Shown: positions 25,483-34,014 of the stretch, piece after piece
Numbering within the stretch: position 1 is the first letter of the stretch
Layout of the letters: each line of letters opens with the position of its first letter
Notes under the pieces: generated by a model
Seen by the model: the letters and a program-made list of their open reading frames with translations, nothing else
Database searches by the model: none
What the model was told of the DNA's origin: nothing
Origin: Halichondria panicea
Taxonomy: Eukaryota > Porifera > Demospongiae > Suberitida > Halichondriidae
DNA: 64,000 bases
Assembly: GCF_963675165.1 (NCBI RefSeq)
Contig: NC_087378.1
Span: forward strand, 3,011,525-3,075,524
Direction: 5' to 3'
Made by a program: the position numbers and the translations under genes

Positions 25483-27960
25483 AGAATATGCTGGGGCTCA
25501 TATTTGCATTCATGTTTGTTTAATAAAAGCTGAAGCTATGTTTATTTACCACTTAAAAACGAATTGTGCCTAAATAGCGTGTGACAACGGTATACCACAT
25601 CCAATCAATCAAGTAGGAAGCACTATCCACTATCCACTTAGAAGTGGATAGTGCTTTCTATTGATTGATTGAAGAAGAACTTCTTTCATTTGAATTAATT
25701 ACAGGAGTTTGTATTAAGTGAGGAGGACCAGCGCAACCCTGACTGTGTGTGGGCGAGGGCCTGGTTCCCTATAATGCTTGAGCTCTCCACTGTCATCACC
25801 AGATGCAAGTTGGACGTCAGAACAAGGTTTGCAGTAGTGGTGATACTGTCCATAGTAGTTTGCTCTTTTGTTAAATGGTTTATATGCACGTTACCCAAAT
25901 ACTTCGGAAGTAACATGTATCTCTCATTTGGCAGAGGATTGACTGTGATGTTTGAGATCATGAAGTCTTATGGGCACTTGTATCAGCAGCGTTGGTGGCA
26001 AGACCTGTTTAGAGTGGTCTTCAGAATATTTGACAACATGAAGTTGCCAGAGTTGCAAGCTGAGGTGACTATTATTTTATGCAGGGTATTTATATAATTA
26101 GCCTAAGTACTGCTAGAATATTACTACCCGAGGCGCGCGTGGGTGGCCACGGGTATAGTAGTCGGTTGGTTTGTTTGTGTGTGGCATGTGAATCTACTCA
26201 CCTGGATGCCATAGCACTGCGTTTACAGCATGGATAGCCTCCAAACAACAAGTTATTAGTTTTAAATGTGGCAGATTTCGATGTTAGAGCTTCGTTGTCG
26301 TATAAAGCGAGCAAAAGCTAAAAAGCTTGAACTTGCACGTTGGCAGCTAGCTAGCTACACGCGGCCTTTATTCGAGGTACCCTATGTATTTACAGCTAAA
26401 GTGATCCCATACCAGGAACAATGGAAAAGGGTCACTACAATAGAAAGCTAGAATTGTGACTGGATGCTGTCTCTGTTAGCTGACTCTGGGATCCTACTCC
26501 AGGAGCTATACTTCTCTGAGACTCCAGGCTTCTTTGCTGTTATCCTAGTCCACAACTCTGTTCTCAAATGTTTCAGCATGTCTCTCTCTCTCTCTCTCTA
26601 GTTTGGTTTAGTTTTATTATTCCTGAATTGCTGTGCTAGACAGCTCAGTCACACATCACTACCTGGTTTCTTTATAATCATGTCACCAGCCGAGGGTTTG
26701 CACTTTAGTGCTCTAGTTGTACATGGTAATTAACTGGATTGCATATGTGATAATGTGCATTCAGATTTCTTTAACCTCCATTGCTTTTGCAAAATTTTCA
26801 GAAATATGAATGGATGGCCACCACATGTAACCATGCCCTCTATGCCATGATGGATGTTTTCACTCAATTCTATGAGGTTCTCTCTCCCGTGCTGCTTGAT
26901 GATGTTCTATCTCAGCTACTGTGGTGTGTGCAACAAGGTGGGTTGAGTTGCTGGCAAGGATCATTGCATGAATACACAATAATAATTATGCACTCCTGAC
27001 AATAATTATTAAGTAAGCAAAAATATAAATTGAGTTATTGTTTTCATAACCTTTACCGATTGATATGTGTGCCATTGAAAACCGCCATTTACATACATTT
27101 GTAATAATCAATGTATCTCCTAGGCAATGAGCAACTGGCCCGAAGTGGCACTAATTGTCTTGAGAACTTGGTGCTGGCCAGTGGGATGCAGTTTTTACCC
27201 GATGTGTGGGACAAAGTGTGTTCCTGTGCTCGGGACATTTTCATGGCCTCCATTCCAAGTCAACTTACCACTTGGAAACCAGATGAAAATTTGTTAGCAA
27301 GGTATATTCATCAAAAATCTTTTTTCTCTTACGCAAAAGCGCTCATAACCCATCCATACACCGTGAACACTAACAAATACACAGAAGGGAGGGGAAAACA
27401 TTCCTGGTGGGTTTTCCTTTTTACCAGGAACAGCAAACAAAAATATAATTATGGCTGACAAATAAATGAAAGCACCGCGGGTGCTGATGCCTCGGTGGAG
27501 GTGCCAAAGCTACATAACATAAAACTACTAATAGCTAGCTTTTATACACACATTGATTATAATTATCATGATGAATTTTGCTACATGCAAATCAACCGAA
27601 TAGTGGGTAATGATCGACCATGATTGTTGTTAAAAACGATCGATGCCAAAAGTTCAAGTCTAAAATTAATGGCTGCAAGTCAGCAGAGCTTTGCAGCTCT
27701 CTGCTCACTCTTGCAGCTACCAATAGCTAGCGTTCTAGTGCAGAGCTAACTACTAAGTAGAGTAGTAACACTCGGTGAACAAGTTTTGCTACGGACTCTT
27801 TTGAAAAGGCTGCAATAGCATTCCAAGTAAGCAAAACTAGGCATAACTCGAGAACGAAGCATTATTTTGCAAATCCACGAATTAAAATCCAAGTAAACAT
27901 GACTAGAAGCCTATAGAAACTCTTACTTGCACTTGATTCATCCTTGAGCAGCTGTAGCGG

Positions 27961-27999
<39 letters not shown>

Positions 28000-30900
28000 C
28001 CGTATACCTCGCTTGCGCATGCGCACCGAGGCATAATAAGGCTCAAGGCAGGTACATGCTATGGTTTGCCCACATTCAGTAAAAAGACTAATGTCTTTTC
28101 AGCTTCTATTCAACTGATAAGTTAGCCTTGCACTAAAGCGCTAGCTTTTTGTTGGCTACAAGAGTCAGAAAAGAGCTGTAAAGCTAGTCGCTATACTGTA
28201 GTGTAGCCATGAACTTGCAGACACACCCCTTATTCCTGTGTAATGCGCATGCGCGCTCATCCCCACGTGTGAGAGAATAATATCCAGATCCCCAGATCCT
28301 CCTGACAGAATCATCTTTTTCTTGAGGGCCTGGTAAGCCACAAAACACTACCCATGCAATAGATAACAATATAGATAACTATGCATGTACACAAGTCTTT
28401 TCTTCTCAGTTATGATAGATAGACACTGAACTCCAGGTCCTGGAAGAATTAATTTTCTTCTTTCTTGAGGTCCTGGTAAGCCACATATAATACAATAGAT
28501 AACAACAATAGAATAAGTCTTTTCTTCTCAGTTAGATAGCTAACTTTAATGTAAAATTCGTTATAGAAACTACTATTACTTTTTGAGCGAAAGCATAACA
28601 TGGCGAGAGGCATTATTTCCCACTAGCATTCTGTTTATGCAAAATGTAAAAAAGTATTTTTGTGCAATGTAATGTGTGTTTTATATTTCATGTCTCAACT
28701 GAGGCATCAGCACCCGCGGTACTTTCATTTTCTGGTGCTACTGCAATTCACTACTTGTACTGTGTATCATACGTACCAATGAAATGTTCTTACATAATTT
28801 CTTTTTAGGTCATATTCTACCTTGTCTATTGCATCATCTCGGAGCTCTCTGACCTCTGACCTCAGAGATGTGGAAGTTCCCTCGCCGCTACCCACTGACA
28901 TTGGCCCAGACACTGAGCAGCCCCATGACACACAGCCATCCCCACTCCCTATCACTGACCAACAGTATGATTCACCTGCCCAACCCATCCCTGAGATTAG
29001 TGTACAGAGCCCAAAAAGGATGGAGGGTGCTAGTCAGTCAGAGGATCTGCCACCTACAAACAATGGTGTTAGAACGGTTGATAGTAATGCTTGTACTACA
29101 ACAACTGATGAAAATGGATTTGTACTGGTGCAGTCTGACAGTACACTAACGGGTAGCACTGAGGATTCTCAACCCAAGGACAAAGACGGTAATGACATCC
29201 CCACTGGGGAAGAATCTGAAGTTAATCCATCGCCTGTAGTTGGCTCTCCTGCTGTTAGCCAAGGTGTGTCTGAAATAGAAGCAGAAGACACAGCTCCTGT
29301 TCAAATCTCGATTAGACCTCGTGTTGAATCGACTTCCTCAAGAAAAGATCACGATACATCTAAACATGAGAAAAAGGAGCGATTCTCTCTCTTCAAGAGT
29401 AACAATAAGACAGGTGACAAACCAAAGGCGTCAAAGAAGTCAGGCCGGAAGGATAAATCAAAGAGAGGACGTGGAAAAGCAGATGAAAAATCCATTGACG
29501 ATAATCAATCAGAAACTTCTTACCAACCAGATATTGATTTGTCCACGAAGCCACAGGTCTCAAGGAAAGCTATATGTGAGTGTTTAATTTGCACATTTGC
29601 AGTCCGTCGGTTCATAGTACATGATTGCACATGTCATTTCTATAAGTACGTAGAAAACAACAATTATTTAATATAATTATTCCGCACTCTCATTCTAGCT
29701 CGGTCACCTGACCAGATGCTGTTTGAAACTTTGGTGATAAAGTGTGTGGTTCAGTTGGAGCTCATACAAGCCATAGACCATATTGTATTTTTTCATAATA
29801 CCTCCCGACAAGATGATCGGAGCATTCTTGATTATGCACAAGTGAGTAGTATAAAGCTATGCCTACATGTACGAGTTATTGCAATGTACAATGTACATGT
29901 ATAGCTTTGATTAAAGATTAAATCACTGGCATACATTGTTACACAGGCAAGTAACACTGGTGTGACGCTTCCTGAGATGTGTAGCACTAAAGAAGGGATG
30001 TTTCGCTACCTAACTACTTCTCAGCTGTTCGTACTGCTAGACTGCTTAGAAGAGTCACACATGTTTGCAAAGACCTTCAATTCAAACAATGAGCAAAGAA
30101 CACTGCTCATGAAAGCTGGTATGTACACATCATGTATGCAGGCATGTCTTTGATTTTTCCAGAACTATACGCAATGTAAAAGGCGGAATGCAAAATGGAA
30201 TAAATGACAGAGCATGCATAAACTATTCTTTTTGGTGAACATAATTATAGTATTGTATTGCCATTTGTAATTATGCCCTCGGTGCGCACGCTCAAGCGAG
30301 GTATACAGTGTGTGTGTGTGTGTGTGTGTGCGTGTGCGTGTACGTGTGCGTGGACTGCTACAGCTGCTCAAGGATCAAAGTAAGAGTTTCTATAGGCTTC
30401 TGGTCGTATTTTAATTCGTGGATTTGAAAAATAATGCTTCGTTCTCGAGTTTTGTTTACTTGGAATGCCATTGCAGCCTTTTTAGAAGAGCACGTAGCCA
30501 AATTTGTTTACCGAGTGTTGCTACTCTACTTAGTAGTTTAATAGCTCTGCACTAGAACGCTAGCTATTGGTAGCTGCAGAAGTGAGAAAAGAGCTGCAAG
30601 GCTCTGCTGTTGTAGCCATTAATTTTAGATTTGAACTTTTGGCATCATCGGGTTTAACAACAATCATGGTCGATCATTACCCACTCTTTGAGCTTGCATG
30701 CAGCAAAATTGATCAATGCAAAAATATTCATCTTAAAATCTATTTGCGTTGAGTTCGACCCCGGAAGTTATGTGGTCAATTATGGCTTCATTTATGCTTT
30801 ATGTGGTGGACAAGTATGCCTGGGACTTCTACATGGATGAAAGCACGCAGGTGCTGATGCCTCGGTGGAGATGCCAAAGCTACATAACATAAAGCTGCTT

Positions 30901-31254
30901 ATTTTTGCAGTATTTTGCTGCATGCGAACTCAAAGAGTGGGTAGTGATCGACCATGATTGTTGTTAAAAACAATCGATGCCAAAAATTCGAGTCTAAAAT
31001 TAATGGAGCAGAGCCTTGCAGCTATCAATAGCTAGCGTTCTAGTGCAGAGCTAACTACTAAGTAGAGTAGTAACACTCGGTAAACAAGTTTGGCTACGTG
31101 CTGTTCTGAAAAGGCTGCAAGTAAGCAAAACTAGGCATAACTCGAGAACGAAGCATTATTTTGCAAATCCACGAATTAAAATCCAAGAAAACATGACTAG
31201 AAGCTTATAGAAACTCTTACTTGCACTTGTTTCATCCTTGAGCAGCTGTAGCAG

Positions 31255-31319
<65 letters not shown>

Positions 31320-33494
31320 CCGTATACCTCGCTTGCGTATGCGCACCGGGGCATAAAAATGCTAACTTTTAGCTGGTTGGAGCTTACCAGCTCTACAGCA
31401 TATAGATAGAAGCGCTTTTTAACAAGGAATCCAATAGTATATGAAACTTTGAATCTCAGTAAAGTATGACAAAGTTATGCCAACTTTATGAAGGTCAAAC
31501 TCAACACAAATAGACTTTAGTAGCTTATTACCCGAGGCGCGCGTGGGCAGCCACGGGTATAGTAGTCTGTTTGTTTGTTTGTGTATTCTGAATCTACTCA
31601 CCTGGATACCATAGCGCTGCGTTTTACAGCATGGATAGCCTTCACACAACAAGTTATTAGTTTTAATAGTGGCAAATTTTGATGTTAAAGCTTCGTTGTC
31701 GAATAAAAGCTAAGAAGCTTGAGCTAGCTACACTGTGACCTTTATTACTTGCAGATGCAGTGATCCCGTACCAGGAACAATGGAAAAGGGTCACTATAAT
31801 AGAGAGCTAGAATTGTGACTGGATGTTGTCTATTAGCTGACTCTGGGATCCTACTCCAGGAGCTATACTTCTCTGAGACTCCAGGCTTCTTTGCTGTGAT
31901 CCTAGTCTACAGTGCATATATCTATGTAGCACTAAAACTTGGTTCTCAAATGTTTCAGCATGTCTCTCTCTCTGTAGACGATCTGTAGTCTGGTTTACTT
32001 CTTAGCTCTTAGTTGCTGTGCTAGACAGCTCAGTCACTACCTAGTTTCTTTGTAATCATGTCACCAGCCGAGGGTTTGCACTTTAGTGCTCTAGTGTTAT
32101 GTAGCTTTGGCATCTCCACCGATGCATCAGCACCTGCGGTGCTTTCATTTAAAATGGTTGGTTGTTTCAGTGTATGCTCCACACAAATAGTTTAAAGCAT
32201 TGATCATCACCAAGGGCCAAAACTTTGCAGGAGTCCATACGTATCGTAGACCAAGTATTAAGCAATACTGCACTAGTAATAATACAGAGCATCATCTGCA
32301 GCTTTCGTTTGTCATTCTGTATACATTCTATTCCGTTCCACCTGCCGTTTTAACAACCCATTTTTTTTACAGCACATGAACTGACCATGCTTTCCTAACA
32401 ATAGGTTTTCGTGGACGTACAAGGCCAAATTTGCTCCGACAAGAGTCTACCAGTGCTGTATGCACCCTACGTATTCTCTATCAGATGCTAGCTGATCAAA
32501 ACAGAGAGAAAAATCACAAGTCTATTGAGACTAGGCTCCTTAATCTAGTTAGTACTTCTCTGAGTTATTTTTTGTCTCTGAGCAGTGAGATTCACAAAGA
32601 CTCTTGGACGCCCGCTTTGCTGCTGATTTTCACACGGATACTACAACTCCCCACAGAAAGTGTAAGTGCACACGTACATCACACTGGTATGTATCTTTCT
32701 TGGGGGTTTTTTGTGTGCTCAATAAGGCTAAGAGTGCAATATGAGATTAATAGCACGAGTAACAAGCAATGGCAAGGATACTAATTGCACGAGGTGTAGC
32801 CGAGTGCTATGTAACCTTGCCAGTGCTTGCTATGAGTGCTATTGATCCCTTATTGCACGAGTAGCCATACTATTGATTGTTAATCGTTTGTGATGCAGTT
32901 TTAAGGACATTTTTAGCTAAAGTTTCAGTAATTGCACGTCGTCACGTCGTCATTAACGACGTGCAATTACTGCCTTGACGACCGCACGTTCGAATAACGG
33001 CCGCGGCTAATTTTTTCACTGAAACTACAGCTAAAAATGTCCTTAAAAACTGAATCACAAACGATTAACAATCAATAGTATGGCTACTCGTGCAATAAGG
33101 GATTACCGTACCCTCGTGAAAATAAGCCCATCTTGAATAAACTCCCAGTCCCCTAATGAGCCTAAACTTCTTGCAGAAAAGGGTGGGCGTATTTTTGCGA
33201 GGGTATGGTAAATAGCACTCATAACAAGCACTGGCAAGGTTAATAGCACTTGGCTACGCCTCGTGCAATTAGTATCCTTGTTACTCATTCTATTAAACCC
33301 ATATTGCACTCTTAGCCATACTATTAATTATACTAATTGCATACAAAATACTATCTTTGCAGTTCAAGCATCATATCAGTGTCCATTATCAGGAACTATG
33401 CCATCTCTTGACCATGGAATTGAAGTATGTAGTGCGTATATGTCTTCATAGACTGTTTGTGAGGATTGGACAAGAGTTTCACATATTATCTTAG
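7953..33494 (+). CDS. ARFGEF: Brefeldin A-inhibited guanine nucleotide-exchange protein (BIG1/BIG2 type ARF-GEF)
   Basis: A 35-exon gene; the exon sum is 5,877 nt, giving 1,958 residues in one closed frame (human BIG1 about 1,850, BIG2 about 1,785). Family role: at the trans-Golgi and recycling endosomes it swaps GDP for GTP on class I ARFs, recruiting AP-1/GGA coats. Domains in order: DCB (about 1-228), HUS with the NYDCD box (488-492), Sec7 (about 600-800) with the catalytic 'glutamic finger' in [10 protein letters not shown] (about Glu716), then the HDS region to the end. The start [20 protein letters not shown] matches the family N-terminus (FLTRALEKIL). The last exon is read through its only plausible donor (33425), because the extension ..[20 protein letters not shown] matches the conserved C-terminus. 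All introns are GT-AG except intron 17 (GC-AG). Exon coordinates are given in the block entries that follow. Confidence 0.95.
8430..8647. repeat. Palindromic MITE with TACCGTATAGCGCGAAATTT ends
   Basis: The left end is TACCGTATAGCGCGAAATTT. The right end is its inverted form, interrupted by a short 'acatgta' insertion before TACGGTA. The interior has further inverted blocks (CACGAAAATTAAGT, CGCGAACATTG). An inverted copy of the same family lies at 18681-18918. Confidence 0.8.
8984..9187. repeat. Exact head-to-tail 102-bp tandem duplication
   Basis: Bases 8984-9085 and 9086-9187 read as identical copies beginning GCTACTGACTGCTTGCGCAT and ending TGACAAAGTTTT. The absence of differences implies a recent event or an assembly duplication. 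Confidence 0.85.
9612..9845 (+). repeat. Family A dispersed element, partial
   Basis: It shares 'gcactagagcactagcgatt', 'agtgaggaaagagctgcaaagctgc', 'gaactttgaac', 'gtcgatcatttccca' and the 'ccgaggcatcagcatctctggtactttcat' end with the other family A copies. The left half is missing. Confidence 0.65.
10851..12111. other. BIG intron 4
   Basis: Mostly unremarkable AT-rich sequence. It has a near-duplicate pair of about 80 bp (about 11348-11412 and 11438-11532, sharing GCGTGTTCATTAGCTTGCCC) and a TACCGTATA element at 11768-11965. I see no exon-like segment. Confidence 0.5.
11768..11965. repeat. Palindromic MITE with TACCGTATAG ends
   Basis: It begins TACCGTATAGTGTGTATATT and ends GAAATATACCCACTATACGGTA, with inverted interior blocks (GTTTTCGCGGATT / AATCCGCGAAGAC). 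It is the same family as 44380-44557. Confidence 0.8.
12609..14150. other. BIG intron 7 with a foldback and a minisatellite
   Basis: It contains a small inverted repeat at about 12762-12888 (CAGCTCAAGTAATTAGCCTC and its complement), a minisatellite at 13072-13308 and a C-rich run at 13505-13521. The rest is unremarkable. Confidence 0.5.
13072..13308. repeat. Degenerate minisatellite, unit about 38-55 bp
   Basis: About five imperfect units are built from 'tataggtgatgtacttata', 'cataagtcaccctcttata' and variants. GGTGATGTACTTATACATAAGTCACC is itself nearly palindromic, so each unit can fold on itself. Confidence 0.8.
14760..14945 (+). repeat. Family A element, short deletion derivative
   Basis: It keeps the left end (AAGCGAGGTATATGGTAGTG, GACTGCTACAGCTGCTCA) and right end (CCACCGAGGTATATCAGCAC, TGTGGTGC) of family A with the middle deleted. 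Confidence 0.7.
16318..16632 (+). repeat. Family A element, partial, in BIG intron 12
   Basis: It starts at GGTATACGGTAGTG followed by a (TG)n run. It keeps 'gctgctcactgatcaatgaagtgcaagtaagagcttct', 'gctctgcactagaacgctagc' and 'gaactttgaacttttggcat', and ends near CAAGGCATCAGCACCCATGG. Confidence 0.7.
18681..18918. repeat. Palindromic MITE with TACCGTATAGCGCGAAATTT ends
   Basis: Both ends are intact inverted copies (TACCGTATAGCGCGAAATTT and its complement ending CTATACGGTA). The interior matches 8430-8647 in reverse orientation (GCACAATGTTCGCGGAATG, CACGATAGCAGGTAATTC). Confidence 0.85.
18951..19714 (+). repeat. Family B element with a nested MITE
   Basis: It starts at CTGAGGCGCGCATGGGCGGC and runs through GGGTATAGTAGTCTGTTGG, GAGTCTACTCACCTGG and CTGACTCTGGGATCCTACTC. 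It ends at TTTTAGTGCTCTAG followed by T. It is interrupted at 19081-19260 by a TACCGTATTACTAG palindrome. Confidence 0.8.
19081..19260. repeat. Palindromic MITE with TACCGTATTACTAGAAT ends
   Basis: The left end TACCGTATTACTAGAATGTT and right end ATTATTCTAGTAATACGGTA are inverted repeats. The interior has GCGAATTTTGCGAG-type repeats. It lies inside a family B copy. A related copy is at about 35946-36137. Confidence 0.85.
20117..21009 (+). repeat. Composite: family B carrying family A
   Basis: Family B starts at CCCGAGGCCGTGCCGCGGCC and runs to ACAACAAGTTATTAGTT (about 20260). Family A then follows (about 20261-20751, ending GCGGTGCTTTCATTT). Family B resumes at AATAGTGGCAGATTTTTATG and ends at GCACTTTAGTGCTCTAG (21009). 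The same junctions occur at 62116-62955. Confidence 0.85.
21334..22153 (+). repeat. BIG intron 17, largely a family A copy
   Basis: Most of the intron (about 21580-22085) is a divergent family A element: ACTGCTACAACTGCTCAGGA, GCTTCTATAGGATTCTAGTC, the 'gttctcgagtta' stretch, AACTTTGGATATCG, and a GGTGGAGGCCACCAGCTGGTGCTTT end. The intron begins with a GC donor. Confidence 0.65.
24959..25704. other. BIG intron 26 with (TG)n tract and a 70-nt hairpin
   Basis: A long (TG)n microsatellite lies at about 25430-25478. A 70-nt near-perfect hairpin lies at 25602-25671, 33 bp before exon 27. Otherwise I see only AT-rich intron sequence. Confidence 0.6.
25602..25671. repeat. Short hairpin with arms of about 30 bp
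   Basis: The left arm CAATCAATCAAGTAGGAAGC and right arm ending GCTTTCTATTGATTGATTG pair over about 30 bp with a small loop (ATCCACTTAGAAG). The size is compatible with a pre-miRNA or a tiny foldback; nothing here decides which. Confidence 0.6.
26127..26716 (+). repeat. Family B element, near complete, in BIG intron 28
   Basis: It starts CCCGAGGCGCGCGTGGGTGG and ends GCACTTTAGTGCTCTAG followed by T. It contains all the blocks of the family without a family A insert (ACAACAAGTTATTAGTTTTA is continuous), so it serves as the empty-site reference. Confidence 0.85.
27302..28808 (-). repeat. BIG intron 30: family A copy plus a degenerate tandem duplication
   Basis: A family A element lies on the minus strand at about 27466-28035 (from GAAAGCACCGCGGGTGCTGA to CTTGCGCATGCGCACCGAGG, with a (CA)n run). 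Further right, two related blocks of about 100 bp (28316-28418 and 28444-28534) share 'cttgaggNcctggtaagccaca' and 'aagtcttttcttctcagtta'. A loose family A end lies at 28698-28734. Confidence 0.75.
28809..29575 (+). other. BIG exon 31: long polar, Lys-rich insertion
   Basis: This 767-nt exon encodes about residues 1469-1724. It replaces the short Pro/Ser linker found here in vertebrate BIG1/BIG2. It is acidic and Ser/Pro rich at first ([17 protein letters not shown]), then strongly basic ([19 protein letters not shown]). No fold is evident and it looks disordered. It accounts for most of the extra length over vertebrate proteins. The acceptor TTTTTAG|G and donor ATAT|GTGAGT keep frame on both sides. 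Confidence 0.88.
30273..31356. repeat. Two family A copies in opposite orientation
   Basis: The copies share CTCGGTGCGCAYGC...GCGAGGTATAC ends, GTTCTCGAGTT, CGAGTGTTGCTACTCTACTT and AACAACAATCATGGTCGATC blocks. Separated by about 95 bp and inverted, they would form a long intramolecular stem in the pre-mRNA. Confidence 0.75.
31531..32094 (+). repeat. Family B element
   Basis: It starts CCCGAGGCGCGCGTGGGCAG after TTA and ends GCACTTTAGTGCTCTAG followed by T. It has no family A insert. A detached family A right end follows within 2 bp. Confidence 0.8.
32727..33319. repeat. Large foldback element (family E) with a nested MITE
   Basis: Arms of about 240-300 bp are mirror images: CTAAGAGTGCAATATG at the left and its complement at 33300-33319, with inner blocks GATTGTTAATCGTTTGTGAT and AGCTAAAAATGTCC paired. 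The centre holds ATTGCACGTCGT repeats. A TACCGTA...TATGGTA element (33104-33210) interrupts the right arm. Most of BIG intron 34 is this element. Confidence 0.85.
33104..33210. repeat. Small palindromic MITE nested in foldback E
   Basis: It starts TACCGTACCCTCGTGAAAAT and ends TTTTTGCGAGGGTATGGTA. It splits a block that is continuous in the opposite arm of the host foldback (GGGAT / AATAGCAC). Confidence 0.8.
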
Positions 33495-34014
33495 AGAAAT
33501 TTAGCAGTTTATAATTATATAGTTGTGCCATTTTTAAAAATTTCGTTAACAATCTTAATTATATGCAAATAGAATTGTGAACTTGGGGGCTATTGTTTTA
33601 TCTACAACAAACAATATATTACCTGTGTCATATAATTATATCCACCACACTAAGACGTACATGGGGGCTACTGCCTATCTAAATACTAACAACAAACAAT
33701 GTATTACCTGTCATATATATATATATCCACCACACACACCAAGACATAACGTAATAATTAATTATATAACACAGGAAATCTGTGGTCCTGAACTTAGAGT
33801 GGGATTGCCTTGGATCAGCTGGAACCATGCAGTGCATGCCCACACTCAATTTGTTCGTTAACATCTAAATTGTTACAAGCATAGATGGGGGCTACTGCCT
33901 ATATCTAAATACAAAGATTCTAACAACAAAACAATTATACTTGTGTTATATATTCACCACACTAAGACATAACGTAATAATAATTATATAACACAGGAAG
34001 TCTGTGGTCTTAAG
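33495..34014. repeat. Tail-to-tail intergenic region with degenerate 224-bp tandem repeats
   Basis: It lies between the BIG stop (33494) and the COX5B stop (34015). 'ATGGGGGCTACTGCCTAT' occurs at 33661 and 33885 (period 224), with a partial third copy from about 33587 (TGGGGGCTATTG). Each unit carries 'aacaacaaa', 'tattacctgt', 'caccacac', 'aagacataacgtaataat' and an ACACAGGAARTCTGTGGTC end. The last unit runs into the COX5B terminal exon. Confidence 0.75.
33777..33850 (-). pseudogene. Partial duplicate of the COX5B last exon
   Basis: On the minus strand this copy matches the terminal COX5B coding exon over GAGTGTGGGCA...GGTTCCAGCTGATCCAAGGC and into the 3' UTR (ACCACAGA..TTCC). It has an 8-9 bp insertion (ATGCAGTGC, plus strand) that breaks the frame inside the ECGHWFQL motif. 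It lacks the splice acceptor and upstream half. It is one unit of the 224-bp tandem array and is not expected to be functional. Confidence 0.75.

Larger units (their letters stand above)
22154..27301 (+). other. BIG exons 18-30: HDS1-HDS3 region
   Basis: Exons 22154-22299, 22498-22626, 22821-22979, 23160-23337, 23400-23516, 23616-23785, 23996-24147, 24341-24501, 24798-24958, 25705-25826, 25935-26064, 26802-26937 and 27124-27301. These 'homology downstream of Sec7' helical repeats match vertebrate BIGs closely: [66 protein letters not shown]. In yeast Sec7p these domains mediate autoregulation and ARF1/ARL1/RAB responses; here this is inference. The donor of exon 23 (ACG|gttaac) is weak but is the only one that keeps frame into VGCLPSEE. 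Confidence 0.92.
30119..32404. other. BIG intron 33: inverted pair of family A copies plus a family B copy
   Basis: Family A plus-strand copy about 30273-30740; family A minus-strand copy about 30836-31356 with a (CA)n run of about 60 bp; family B copy 31531-32094 ending CTAG followed by T; then an isolated right end of family A at 32096-32151. Nothing exon-like is seen in the rest. Confidence 0.75.
29699..33494 (+). other. BIG exons 32-35: C-terminal HDS4 region
   Basis: Exons 29699-29841, 29947-30118, 32405-32661 and 33363-33494 (stop TAG at 33492). Conserved stretches are [74 protein letters not shown] and the end [17 protein letters not shown] inside the last exon (33425) is not used, because reading through gives the family C-terminus. 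Confidence 0.93.

Noticed and set aside
27960-28000. (CA)n and (TG)n runs (16327-16356, 25430-25478, 27960-28000, 31258-31318, 41726-41757) as regulatory elements
   Set aside because: Except for the run at 25430, they occupy the same place within family A copies and are part of that repeat, so no separate function is supported.
33777-34014. Alternative last exons for BIG beginning at the two CACAG|GAARTCTGTGG sites
   Set aside because: Reading exon 35 through gives the conserved C-terminus [10 protein letters not shown] and a stop. The sites belong to the duplicated COX5B 3' end on the other strand.
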